Shown here in pieces: positions 17,526-25,961 of a stretch of DNA of 64,000 bases. This stretch comes from Denitrobaculum sp965225735. GTDB taxonomy: Bacteria; Pseudomonadota; Alphaproteobacteria; Kiloniellales; Kiloniellaceae. How positions within the stretch are numbered: the first letter of the stretch is position 1; each line of letters starts with the position of its first letter. The stretch covers positions 59,619 to 123,618 of the forward strand of contig CBDDBN010000006.1 in the NCBI GenBank assembly GCA_965225735.1, in the 5' to 3' direction. The translations under genes were made by a program, and so were the position numbers. A model generated the notes under the pieces. It saw only the letters and a list, made by a program, of their open reading frames with translations, was not told where the DNA came from and searched no databases.

Positions 17526-18362
17526 CTAGTCTTGACCCTGCGCCATCAAGCGCCCGGAAATTTCCGGTTCGTGGAAGACCAGTTCCACCATCGATAAGGG
17601 CCAGCAGCCCCGGCTGAACTCGATTGGCCGGCCAGCCGGGTCGCTGTTGAGCGAGGTCGTCCGCATAACGGGAGTCTCGGGAGTCAAACGTAAGGCGACA
17701 GCCTCTTCCCGGGTGGCAAATCCGCCGCTGACGCGCGTCTCCACGCGCTGGAATTCGGCAATACCATGCTCGCGGAAAACCGCCGCAACCGATTGACCGA
17801 CGCCGTAGACGCTCTCAAAGCCCGGCAGGCGCGCCGCCGAAAAGGTTTTGGAAGTCAAATAGACCGGTTGTCCGTCCAAAAGACGAACCCGGGTTAGCAA
17901 GATGGCATCATCTGTTTCTTCCATTTCCAGGGCGCGCGCCGCTGCCGCCATCGGCAGATCACGCTTCAACTCAAGCGTCTTGGTGGCGACGGCATCGGCG
18001 TCCGACTCGAGAGCATCGATGAAACGTTTGTTGCTCGAGATTGTGTAGGAGGCGGGCGCCACCCGGACAAAAGCACCCACGCCTTTTCGGACTTCCAGGA
18101 AACCTTCGCGCTGTAGCTTGGTCAGCGCCCGCCGCAGAGTCACCCGGGTCACACCGAAGGCCTCGGACAGCTGGTTTTCGCCTGGCAGGCGCTCGCCGGG
18201 CGCAATCGTCCCCTGCGCGATCAGTTGACGCAGCCGGTCATAAATCTGCATCCAGATCGAGCGGTCACCGCGCGGCTCGAACCTTGCGAGAGTTGCATCC
18301 CGCACCCAGGGGTGACTGCCGTGAAGACCGGCAAGCTCCTGATGATCGACGGCTTCGGCCAT
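17526..18362 (-). CDS. phnF: Phosphonate-locus GntR/HutC family repressor
   Basis: The protein has about 278 aa. The N-terminal GntR winged HTH reads IWMQIYDRLRQLIAQGTIAPGERLPGENQLSEAFGVTRVTLRRAL in blocks (about 35-100). The C-terminal UTRA ligand domain covers about 120-275 (LLTRVRLLDGQPVYLTSKTF, then RTTSLNSDPAGRPIEFSRG). The ATG at 18362 is preferred over one 75 bp upstream because AGGAG lies 8 nt ahead of it. It sits between phnM and the divergent phnDCE, with a matching operator in front of each unit. Repression relieved by a phosphonate intermediate is the likely mode. Confidence 0.88.
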   Translation of the reverse strand: MAEAVDHQELAGLHGSHPWVRDATLARFEPRGDRSIWMQIYDRLRQLIAQGTIAPGERLPGENQLSEAFGVTRVTLRRALTKLQREGFLEVRKGVGAFVRVAPASYTISSNKRFIDALESDADAVATKTLELKRDLPMAAAARALEMEETDDAILLTRVRLLDGQPVYLTSKTFSAARLPGFESVYGVGQSVAAVFREHGIAEFQRVETRVSGGFATREEAVALRLTPETPVMRTTSLNSDPAGRPIEFSRGCWPLSMVELVFHEPEISGRLMAQGQD

Positions 18363-18484
18363 CAAGGGTCTCCTAAAGAATGGAGCGAGCCAGACGCCAC
18401 CATCCAGCGCGCGCTTCGCTGATTCTGCAAAAGCCATAATTTCATCGATTCGTCCACCTCAGTGTCACACCGGCGTCATGGAGA

Positions 18485-18500
18485 CCCTGTATATACAGGG
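18485..18500. promoter_or_regulatory. PhnF-type operator upstream of phnDCE
   Basis: CCCTGTATATACAGGG is a perfect 16-bp palindrome whose core GTATATAC matches the HutC-subfamily rule GT-N-TA-N-AC. It lies 44 bases before the phnD start and between the divergent phnF and phnD genes, so one protein bound here could control both. Confidence 0.7.
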
Positions 18501-18543
18501 CATTACAACAACGCTGCATAAACAACAAAATTTGGAGACTCGC

Positions 18544-19395
18544 ATGTTGCGTTCAATCTTGGCGGCGGCGCTTTTCGCCTTCGCGACCCCCGCCTGGGCC
18601 GACCCCATCAAGCTCGCCGTTACCGACATCGAAGGGCTGGAGGCACTCCAGCAAGAGTTCGGTGCCTTCGAGGAAGCACTGGAAAAATCGACCGGTCTGG
18701 AGATCGAACTCTTTCCTGTGAGCTCCCGCACGGCAGCCGTTGAGGCCACCAACCAGGGCAAGATAGATCTGATCCTGACTGGCCCGGCAGAGTACGTGGT
18801 CATCAAGGAACTGACCAAGTCCGACATCGTCGTTGCCTGGCAGCGTCCGAACTACTTCGCGCAGATCGTCACCATGACAGGCGGACCGATCGCCAGCGTC
18901 GACGACCTCAAGGGCAAGACGGTCACCTTCGGTTCGGTCGGTTCGACTTCCCAGCACCTGGGCCCGTCTCAGGTGCTCGCAGACTTCGGTCTGATGTACG
19001 GTGTCGACTACAATCCTCAGATCATCTCGCGGAATGTCGCCGTCGAGGCCCTCATCCGTGGCGACGTGCAGGCCGTCGGCATGAATGAAAGCCATCTGCG
19101 CCGTATCCGTAAGGCCTTCCCCGACAAGTCTTTCACCGTGGTCGCCCGCGGCCGGGACCTGCCGAACGACATTCTCGTTGCCCGCGCCGGCCTGGACAAA
19201 GACGTAGTGGCGAAAGTGCGCGACGCCTTCCTGAATGACAGCGACTCGCTCATGGCCGCTGTCCTGAAAGGCGAAGACAATCAGAAGTACACCGGCGGCT
19301 TCTTCATCACTTCGGTGAACGACAGCGACTACGACTACGTCCGCAGCATGTACAAAACGATCGGTGTCGACACCAAAGCCTTCGTCGGCGACTGA
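18544..19395 (+). CDS. phnD: Phosphonate ABC transporter substrate-binding protein
   Basis: The protein has 283 aa. The Sec signal peptide is MLRSILAAALFAFATPAWA with cleavage before DPIKLAV. PhnD-type blocks: FPVSSRTAAVEATNQGKIDL, LTGPAEYVVI, GSVGSTSQHLGPSQVL and GDVQAVGMNE. The ATG at 18544 has GGAG about 7 nt upstream; an upstream in-frame ATG would include the operator in the coding region and is rejected. It is the periplasmic receptor for phosphonate or phosphate ester uptake through PhnCE. Confidence 0.92.
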   Translation: MLRSILAAALFAFATPAWADPIKLAVTDIEGLEALQQEFGAFEEALEKSTGLEIELFPVSSRTAAVEATNQGKIDLILTGPAEYVVIKELTKSDIVVAWQRPNYFAQIVTMTGGPIASVDDLKGKTVTFGSVGSTSQHLGPSQVLADFGLMYGVDYNPQIISRNVAVEALIRGDVQAVGMNESHLRRIRKAFPDKSFTVVARGRDLPNDILVARAGLDKDVVAKVRDAFLNDSDSLMAAVLKGEDNQKYTGGFFITSVNDSDYDYVRSMYKTIGVDTKAFVGD

Positions 19396-19419
19396 TCTGA
19401 ATTTAAGTGATCGAAAAAA

Positions 19420-19462
19420 GCCGGAAGGGCGCCGATGCCCTTCCGGCCGCTCCTTTAGGAGC
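19420..19462 (+). promoter_or_regulatory. Tandem intra-operon hairpins between phnD and phnC
   Basis: An 11-bp perfect stem (GCCGGAAGGGC / GCCCTTCCGGC, 6-nt loop) is followed at once by a 5-bp stem (GCTCC-TTTA-GGAGC). No T-tract follows. Hairpins after binding-protein genes often stabilise that part of the mRNA or partly terminate transcription, so the receptor is made in excess over the membrane parts. Confidence 0.55.
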
Positions 19463-19476
19463 AGCGGAGATCGAGA

Positions 19477-20304
19477 GTGCTTCAACCTGCCCCGGAAAGC
19501 TTTGTAAACAGCGCCAGCAGTTTCGCCTGCCGTCAAACCGCCCCCCGCGAACGCGCAGTAACCGTGACGGCGCTCGATAAATCCTATGACGGCGGCCACC
19601 ACATTCTGAAGGGCATCGACGCCAGCATCTTTCAGGGCGAGCGGGTTGCCATTATCGGTTCCAACGGCTCGGGTAAATCGACACTGCTCAAGTGCATCAT
19701 CGGTCTGCACCCAATTTCCGGCGGCGCGGTGGAAACCCTGGGCGAAAAATTCACCAGCGCCCCCAACTCGGCACAGCGTAACAGACTGCGGCGGCAAACC
19801 GGCTTCGTGTTCCAAAAGCACTGCCTGGTCCGGCGTCGCAGCGTCCTCTCCAATGTCGTCCACGGGATGCTCGGTGCGCCAGGATCCTGGCGCGCCTTTA
19901 CCCATAGCCTGGCGCCCGCCGCGTGGCGCGAACGCGCCCTGGAATCGCTCGAAGAAGTGAACCTGCTGGACAAAGCAATGAGCCGCGCAGATGCCCTGTC
20001 CGGCGGTCAACAGCAACGGGTAGCCATCGCCCGCGCACTCACACGCCGACCCAAGCTTTTGATCGCGGACGAACCGGCGGCCAGCCTCGATCCGGCCTCG
20101 GGACGGGACGTGATGGAGCTCTTCACGCGCCTCTGCCGCGAGCACGGTATCACATTGCTTTTCACCTCTCACGACATGGAACATACGCTCGAGTTTGCCG
20201 AGCGGGTTATCGCCGTGAAGGCCGGTCACGTGTTTTTCGACAAGCCGAGTGCGCTGGTGACTCAACGGGACCTGGAAAAGACCTTCAATGGCGCAGATCA
20301 CTAG
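19477..20304 (+). CDS. phnC: Phosphonate ABC transporter ATP-binding protein
   Basis: The protein has 275 aa. Walker A is GSNGSGKST, the signature is LSGGQQQRVAIARAL, Walker B is LLIADEP with D-loop SLD, and the H-loop reads LLFTSHDMEHTLEFA. The start is GTG with GGAG about 8 nt upstream. An N-terminal extension of about 28 residues precedes the usual start of the domain. It energises PhnE and overlaps it by 17 nt. Confidence 0.9.
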   Translation: MLQPAPESFVNSASSFACRQTAPRERAVTVTALDKSYDGGHHILKGIDASIFQGERVAIIGSNGSGKSTLLKCIIGLHPISGGAVETLGEKFTSAPNSAQRNRLRRQTGFVFQKHCLVRRRSVLSNVVHGMLGAPGSWRAFTHSLAPAAWRERALESLEEVNLLDKAMSRADALSGGQQQRVAIARALTRRPKLLIADEPAASLDPASGRDVMELFTRLCREHGITLLFTSHDMEHTLEFAERVIAVKAGHVFFDKPSALVTQRDLEKTFNGADH

Positions 20305-21088
20305 ACAGTCCGCGCCCCGTCTCTCAAGGATATCGCCACTTTCCTTTGCGGTCTGGGTGACCTTCGGCGCGATCGTGCTCGTCTCCATCGGCGACGTCGC
20401 GCCCTCTTTCACGCAACTGGCCGAGGGACTGCCAGGCATGCTCTCGCTGCTGGACCGTATGCTGCCGCCCAACACCGATGGCCCCTTCCTGCAGCGTGTC
20501 GGTTTCCGCCTGCTCGAAACCTTTCAGATCGCTCTCGCAGGCGCCGTCATCGGCATCGCGCTCAGCCTGCCAATCGCCTGGCTGGCGGCCCGCGGTGTTT
20601 CGCCCGTCGGCGGTTTGAGCTACCTCTTCAAGGCCTTCGTCTCGCTCCTGCGGACGATACCGGATTTGGTCTGGGCGCTGCTGTTCGTCGCCACCGTCGG
20701 GCTCGGCCCAGTGGCAGGTACTCTGACCATCATCGTCGATACAATCGGTTTCTGCGGCCGCTTCTTCGCCGAGGCCATCGAAGATTCGGAAGAAGAGCCG
20801 CAAGAGGCGCTTTCAGCGATTGGCGCCGGCCCGCTGTCAATCCTGGCCGGCGCAATCTTACCCGACGCCGCGCCTTCGATGATCAACGCCTCGCTCTTCG
20901 CCCTGGAAAAGGCGGTGCGTTCTTCGGTCGTGCTCGGACTGGTGGGCGCCGGCGGTATCGGCCAGGAACTAAAGGTCGCCTTCGATCTTTTTCAATACCA
21001 GAACGCTTCGACGATCATTCTTCTGATCTTCCTGATCGTGCTTGCCATGGAGTATGTGACGGATCGGCTGCGCGCCCGCGTTCAGTAG
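20288..21088 (+). CDS. phnE: Phosphonate ABC transporter permease
   Basis: The protein has 266 aa with about six membrane helices (the first at 18-35, the last at 240-258). The inner-membrane permease signature is EALSAIGAGPLSILAGAILPDAAP, the EAA loop contacting PhnC. GGAAAAG sits 8 nt before the ATG, which lies inside the end of phnC. One permease gene is present, so it should act as a homodimer. Confidence 0.9.
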   Translation: MAQITRQSAPRLSRISPLSFAVWVTFGAIVLVSIGDVAPSFTQLAEGLPGMLSLLDRMLPPNTDGPFLQRVGFRLLETFQIALAGAVIGIALSLPIAWLAARGVSPVGGLSYLFKAFVSLLRTIPDLVWALLFVATVGLGPVAGTLTIIVDTIGFCGRFFAEAIEDSEEEPQEALSAIGAGPLSILAGAILPDAAPSMINASLFALEKAVRSSVVLGLVGAGGIGQELKVAFDLFQYQNASTIILLIFLIVLAMEYVTDRLRARVQ

Positions 21089-21142
21089 CGGGGCATCCGG
21101 TGAGTTCTCTCGTCGTCGCCGCTTGAGAGCCTGGCGAAGAGC

Positions 21143-21565
21143 CTAAAGTGCTTTCGGAGCGGGTACACAACGCTCTGGGTCCAGCGCCCGCAGCGCCGCG
21201 GAAACCCTGGTTCGTTCCGACAGCAGATGGTTGAACTGCGCATCGCAGCCGGCGATGGGCGTCGGATAGTTCCGAATTTCCTTCAGCAGCTTCGCTCTCG
21301 CCACGCGCAACTCCGCGCGCGCCAGCGTCACACACTCCTCGACCGTTGTGACCATGGCTTTTTTCCTTTCCATCTCCTGCTCCGGAGAACTGGCAGTCGT
21401 CTGCAGCACAACACCGAATTTATCATAAGCTCGCCAGAGCAGTGCACTTTGGTCTTCGGCGCGCGGCCCTGTTGCTTCCAGCTGCCGAACAATGTCTTGC
21501 CCAGCCCGGATCATGGCGCGGTAGTTGCGCAGCCGCTCGTCTAAGGCACGAATGATTCCGATCAT
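21143..21565 (-). CDS. Hypothetical protein, helical and charged
   Basis: About 140 aa, not recognised. It is rich in Arg, Ala, Leu and Glu with heptad-like spacing (RALDERLRNYRAMIRAGQDIVRQL, then CVTLARAELRVARAKLLKEI) and would be mostly helical. Two cysteines (GCDAQF, ERCVPAP) occur in the second half. There is no signal peptide. A GTG at 21580 with GGAA upstream is an alternative start. It is divergent from a LysR regulator and may be one of its targets, which is inference. Confidence 0.5.
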   Translation of the reverse strand: MIGIIRALDERLRNYRAMIRAGQDIVRQLEATGPRAEDQSALLWRAYDKFGVVLQTTASSPEQEMERKKAMVTTVEECVTLARAELRVARAKLLKEIRNYPTPIAGCDAQFNHLLSERTRVSAALRALDPERCVPAPKAL

Positions 21566-21632
21566 GACTATGGCACCCACTACTTTCCAGCTTCAGGCCG
21601 AGAGTCTAGACCTTGGCAAACATTCTATCTAT

Positions 21633-21656
21633 TGTATGAAAGAGTGATTTTTCATA
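21633..21656. promoter_or_regulatory. Inverted-repeat operator candidate at the LysR gene
   Basis: GTATGAAA and TTTCATAC form a perfect 8-bp inverted repeat separated by 8 nt, ending 15 bases before the LysR start. It lies in the 106-bp gap between divergent genes, the usual place for an autoregulatory LysR-type binding site. Confidence 0.5.
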
Positions 21657-21671
21657 CTGAAAAAATATATC

Positions 21672-22580
21672 ATGGAACTACGCCATCTTAGATACTTCAC
21701 AGCCGTCGCCGAAGAAGGCCATATCACGCGCGCGGCGGAACGTCTTTCGATGCAGCAACCTCCTTTGAGCCTTCAGATCAAAGCCTTGGAGGAGGAATTA
21801 GGAGTAAAGCTGTTTCACCGTCGCTCCCGGGGCGTCGAGCTGACCGAAGCCGGCAGCGCCTTCTACGCCGAGGTTTCCGAACTGCTCGCGAGCCTGGAGG
21901 AAGCGATCGCAAAGACCAAGCGGGTCGCGCGCGGCGAACAGGGCAAGATCGCGATCGGCTTCACCAGTTCGGTGATCTTCCACGCCGCCACCAAGAACGC
22001 CATTCGCTCCTATCGTTCGGCCTTTCCGGAAGTCACGGTCTCCCTGGAGGAGGACTCCTCCACCGAGCTGACCAACAACATTGCCCACAACAAACTGGAT
22101 GCCGCCTTCGTAAGGTCTAACAGCTCTCACGTCGAAGGAATCCAGATTCACAAGATGCTGGAGGAGCCAATGTATCTGGCGCTCCCCGCGGAGCACCCTC
22201 TTGCGATCGGCAATCCTTCGAAAGCGATTGCCTTGACGGCGCTCGCGGATCAGCCTTTGGTGCTCTACCGCCGTCATTCGGGTCCCGGGCTTTACGACCG
22301 CATCATCGCGGCCTATGCCAGTTCAGGCCTTACACCACAGATCGTCCAGGAAGCACCGCGTGTCGGTTCAGCGCTCAATCTAGTCGCGGCCGGTTTGGGA
22401 ATCAGCTTCGTGCCGCAGTCGCTCTGCGTTTCTCACGCCGATGGGGTCGCCTACCGGCCGGTCGATAGTGATCCACCCCTGCTCGCCCCTATTATGCTCG
22501 CCTGCCGCAAAACTGAAGCTTCCGAGGCCGTGAAGTCTTTCATTAAAATCGTGCGGACATCAATGGGATCCTGGAAGTAG
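21672..22580 (+). CDS. LysR family transcriptional regulator
   Basis: The protein has 302 aa: N-terminal LysR HTH (LRYFTAVAEEGHITRAAERLSMQQPPLSLQIKALEEELGVKLFHR in blocks, residues 4-49) and a full substrate-binding domain (about 90-295). The Q-P-P-L-S variant at the recognition helix is typical of the BenM/CatM-like aromatic-degradation branch. No aromatic genes are adjacent; the only divergent gene is an unknown small protein. A palindromic operator candidate lies just upstream. Confidence 0.9.
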   Translation: MELRHLRYFTAVAEEGHITRAAERLSMQQPPLSLQIKALEEELGVKLFHRRSRGVELTEAGSAFYAEVSELLASLEEAIAKTKRVARGEQGKIAIGFTSSVIFHAATKNAIRSYRSAFPEVTVSLEEDSSTELTNNIAHNKLDAAFVRSNSSHVEGIQIHKMLEEPMYLALPAEHPLAIGNPSKAIALTALADQPLVLYRRHSGPGLYDRIIAAYASSGLTPQIVQEAPRVGSALNLVAAGLGISFVPQSLCVSHADGVAYRPVDSDPPLLAPIMLACRKTEASEAVKSFIKIVRTSMGSWK

Positions 22581-22640
22581 TTGGTTTTTTTTGAGGTTGT
22601 TGAGTAGTCCGCACCGGCCCGCGTTCCTCCTGGATAAACC

Positions 22641-25600
22641 TCAGTGAAAATCCCGTGAGGGGAAGAGCACCTTGGCCTGGTCGCGTGGGTGCCGGGGCCG
22701 GGGCACGGGCTTCGTCTTGCCGCGCTGTGCGAGACCGTTGTGCTTCAGGCGCGGCAAGACCGGATTCTTGACTTCATCGGCGTGGGAAAGTTCCGACTTA
22801 AACTCCGTGCCGTCACCCAGTTGATCTAACAAGGGCGACAGGTCCTCGATCCGCTCGGCAATCAAGTGCACCACAATCCCCTCGCGCTGCAGGCGACCGG
22901 TGACGCGCATCAGCCGGGCCGTCACCACGGCCCGGCGGAAACGTTCGAAGCTTTTCGGCCAGACTACGACGTTACAGACCCCGGTCTCATCCTCCAGGGT
23001 GATGAAGATCACACCCGAGGCACTGCCAGGTCGCTGGCGAACCAGAACCAGGCCGCAGACCGTAATGCGCGCATCGACTGGAATTTCCAACAGACGGTCG
23101 GAGGGCGTAAGCGCGCCAAAGTCAGGATGCTGTTCGCGCAATAAAGCCAAGGGGTGCGCCTTAAGGGACAGCCGCAGCGAGGCGTAATCCTCGACCACCT
23201 CCTCGCCAAGCGAAGGCGATGGCAGAGTAATGGCCGGCTCCGGTCCGCGGTCCTCTTCTCCGGCAGCAGCGAAGAGCGGCAGCGGCGCCTCCCCCAGCCC
23301 CTTGATCTGCCAGAGCGCCTGGCGACGATCCAACGCCATGGAGGAGAAGGCATCGGCGCGCGCCAGCACATCCAACGCCCGCGGCGACAAGCCAGCCCGC
23401 CGCCAGATCGCAAGCGGGTCCGCATAGCCGTTGCCGCGCGCCGCCACCAGCCAGTCGCCATCCTCTTGAGACAACCCCTTGATCTGGCGCAAGCCGATCC
23501 GCAGGGCCATGTTCAATCCGGCGCTATCGGTCGTACCACCGGTCTCCAGAGTAGAATCCCAATCCGAGTGATTGACGTCGGTCGGGCGCACCTCCACGCC
23601 GTGTTCGCGCGCATCCCGGATGATCTGCGCCGGCGCATAAAACCCCATGGGCTGGCTGTTCAGCAGGGCGCAGGCAAAGACCGCCGGATAGCGGCACTTC
23701 ATCCAGGCGGAGACATAGGCCAGCAACGCGAAGCTCGCGGCGTGACTCTCCGGAAAGCCATATTCGCCGAAGCCTTCGATCTGCCGGAAACAGCGTTCGG
23801 CAAAGTCTCGTTCGTAGCCGCGCCCGACCATGCCCTCGATCATCTTTTCCCGGAAGGTGTGGATCGTGCCGCTGTTGCGGAAAGTCGCCATGGCCCGGCG
23901 CAGCTTATCGGCTTCGCTGGCGGTAAAGCCGGCGGCAACCATGGCGATGGACATGGCCTGTTCCTGGAACAGCGGCACGCCTAGAGTTTTCTCCAGCACC
24001 CGGCGCAGCTCCGCGGAAGGGTAATCCACTTGCTCCTCGCCGTTTCGGCGGCGCAGATAGGGATGCACCATGTCGCCCTGGATCGGCCCAGGCCGGACGA
24101 TGGCAATCTCGATCACCAGGTCATAGAAGTTACGCGGCTTCATGCGCGGCAGGAAATTCATCTGCGCCCGGCTCTCGACCTGGAACACCCCGATGGCATC
24201 GGCCCGGCAGAGCATGTCGTAGACTTTCTCGTCGCCCCCGGGCACGGAACGGAGTTCGAAAATCCTGCCGTGGTGCCGATGGATCAGATCCAGCCCCTTA
24301 CGCAAGCAGGTCAGCATGCCGAGCGACAGCACGTCGACCTTCAAAATCCCCAAGGCATCCAGATCGTCTTTGTCCCACTGGATCACGGTGCGGTCTTCCA
24401 TGGCCGCGTTCTCGACCGGCACCAGCTCGTCCAACCGCCCCCGGGTCATGACGAAACCACCGACATGCTGAGAGAGATGCCGGGGGAAGCCGGTGATCTC
24501 GGCGGCCAGATCCAGCGTCAGGCGCAGACGCGGGTCCTCCGGGTTCAGGCCGATCTCCCGCACGCGATCATCGGCCAGGCCGTCACGCGACCAGCCAGAG
24601 GCCTGGGTCGCCAGGGCCGCGATGGAATCCGCGCTGAGCCCCATGGCCTTGCCGACATCCCGGATCGCTCCGCGCGTGCGGTAATGAATCACCGTCGCCG
24701 TCATACCCGCATGGGCACGGCCGTATTTCTCATAGATATACTGGATGACCTCTTCACGGCGTTCGTGCTCGAAGTCCACATCGATGTCCGGCGGTTCGTT
24801 CCGCTCGCTGCTGATAAAACGCTCGAACAGCAGATCGGTCCGATCCGGATCCACCGCCGTGACACCCAGGCAATAGCAAACCGCCGAATTGGCCGCCGAG
24901 CCGCGCCCCTGGCAGAGGATCCCCTGCCCCTCGGCAAAGCGGACCAGATCGTAGACGGTCAGAAAGTAAGGCGCATAGGAAAGCTCGCCGATCAGAACCA
25001 GTTCATGTTCCAGCTGTTTGCGGATTTTCTCTGGGATACGGCCCGGATAGCGCCGCCGAGCGCCTTTCCAGGTCAAATGCTCCAATTCCTCCTGCGGGCT
25101 CCGGCCCTCGCTGGTGATCTCGTCCGGATAGTCGTAGCGCAATTCATCCAGATTAAAAGAACAACGCTCGACGACCTCAAGACTGTGTGCGAGCGCCTCG
25201 GGATAATCCTGAAACAGCCGCGTCATCTCCGCCGCCGATTTCAGATGGCGTTCGGCATTATCGAGCACCCGATAGCCAGCGGTATCGATGCTACACTTCT
25301 CGCGAATACAGGTCAGCACGTCCGCCAGTGGCCGGCGGCTGGGCGCGTGCATCATGACGCCGTTGGTCGCCAGCATCGGAATACCGAGAGCTTCCGCCAG
25401 ACCGGAGAGACGGCGCAAACGACGCGCATCGTCACCCCGATAGCGGTAGCGCGCGGCAAGATAGAGCCGGTCGGGCACAAGCGCCTTCCAGGCCTCCAGT
25501 TCGGCGCGGTAGCGTGGGAAAACCTGGTTTGTCTCGTGATCCTGCAACTCGAGATCTTCCGGAGGAATGGCAACGAACAGCATCCCTTCCTGCCAATCGG

Positions 25601-25961
25601 CCAGGTCGTCACGATAGAGGATACAGTCGCCCTTTTCCGCCCGGCGGCGCCCCAGAGTCAGCAGGCGGCAGAGCCGACCGTAAGCGGTCCGGTCCATCGG
25701 AAAAGCCAGTAAGTCCGCGGCATCCTGAAAACGCAAGCGGGCACCGACTACCAGACGCAGCCCGGCCCCCTTAGCCGCGACATGCGCCCGGACAACGCCC
25801 GCCAGACTATTGACGTCAGCGATGCCCACAGCCTTCAGGCCCAAAGCCGACGCCTGCAGCACGTACTCGTCCGGATGGGACGCACCCTCCAGAAAGGAGA
25901 AATTCGAGAGCAGGTCCAGCTCGGCATAGCCAGGACAAGATACGTCTGCTTGCACCATCAT
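22641..25961 (-). CDS. dnaE2: Error-prone DNA polymerase ImuC/DnaE2
   Basis: The protein has 1106 aa. It has a PHP domain at the N-terminus (YAELDLLSNFSFLEGASHP, with the usual metal-binding histidine replaced by D), polymerase palm with catalytic PDIDVDFEHER (DIDVDF at 392-397), fingers (RPGPIQGDMVHPYLRR), helix-hairpin-helix and an OB fold (VCGLVLVRQRPGSASGVIFITLEDETG). DnaE2 lacks proofreading and carries out SOS-induced translesion synthesis with ImuA and ImuB. The ATG at 25961 overlaps the imuB stop by 4 nt. Longer upstream starts would run through imuB and are rejected. The operon is headed by an SOS box at 28508-28522. Confidence 0.95.
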   Translation of the reverse strand: MMVQADVSCPGYAELDLLSNFSFLEGASHPDEYVLQASALGLKAVGIADVNSLAGVVRAHVAAKGAGLRLVVGARLRFQDAADLLAFPMDRTAYGRLCRLLTLGRRRAEKGDCILYRDDLADWQEGMLFVAIPPEDLELQDHETNQVFPRYRAELEAWKALVPDRLYLAARYRYRGDDARRLRRLSGLAEALGIPMLATNGVMMHAPSRRPLADVLTCIREKCSIDTAGYRVLDNAERHLKSAAEMTRLFQDYPEALAHSLEVVERCSFNLDELRYDYPDEITSEGRSPQEELEHLTWKGARRRYPGRIPEKIRKQLEHELVLIGELSYAPYFLTVYDLVRFAEGQGILCQGRGSAANSAVCYCLGVTAVDPDRTDLLFERFISSERNEPPDIDVDFEHERREEVIQYIYEKYGRAHAGMTATVIHYRTRGAIRDVGKAMGLSADSIAALATQASGWSRDGLADDRVREIGLNPEDPRLRLTLDLAAEITGFPRHLSQHVGGFVMTRGRLDELVPVENAAMEDRTVIQWDKDDLDALGILKVDVLSLGMLTCLRKGLDLIHRHHGRIFELRSVPGGDEKVYDMLCRADAIGVFQVESRAQMNFLPRMKPRNFYDLVIEIAIVRPGPIQGDMVHPYLRRRNGEEQVDYPSAELRRVLEKTLGVPLFQEQAMSIAMVAAGFTASEADKLRRAMATFRNSGTIHTFREKMIEGMVGRGYERDFAERCFRQIEGFGEYGFPESHAASFALLAYVSAWMKCRYPAVFACALLNSQPMGFYAPAQIIRDAREHGVEVRPTDVNHSDWDSTLETGGTTDSAGLNMALRIGLRQIKGLSQEDGDWLVAARGNGYADPLAIWRRAGLSPRALDVLARADAFSSMALDRRQALWQIKGLGEAPLPLFAAAGEEDRGPEPAITLPSPSLGEEVVEDYASLRLSLKAHPLALLREQHPDFGALTPSDRLLEIPVDARITVCGLVLVRQRPGSASGVIFITLEDETGVCNVVVWPKSFERFRRAVVTARLMRVTGRLQREGIVVHLIAERIEDLSPLLDQLGDGTEFKSELSHADEVKNPVLPRLKHNGLAQRGKTKPVPRPRHPRDQAKVLFPSRDFH

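Noticed and set aside
18553..20475. A 640-codon open frame on the minus strand antisense to phnD, phnC and phnE
   Set aside because: Its length follows from the GC-rich third positions of the plus-strand genes. The product is rich in His, Arg and Gly with no recognisable motif, and the plus-strand genes are certain.
24030..25712. A 560-codon open frame on the plus strand antisense to dnaE2
   Set aside because: It is a mirror frame of a certain polymerase gene, with unnatural His- and Arg-rich composition and no ribosome site.
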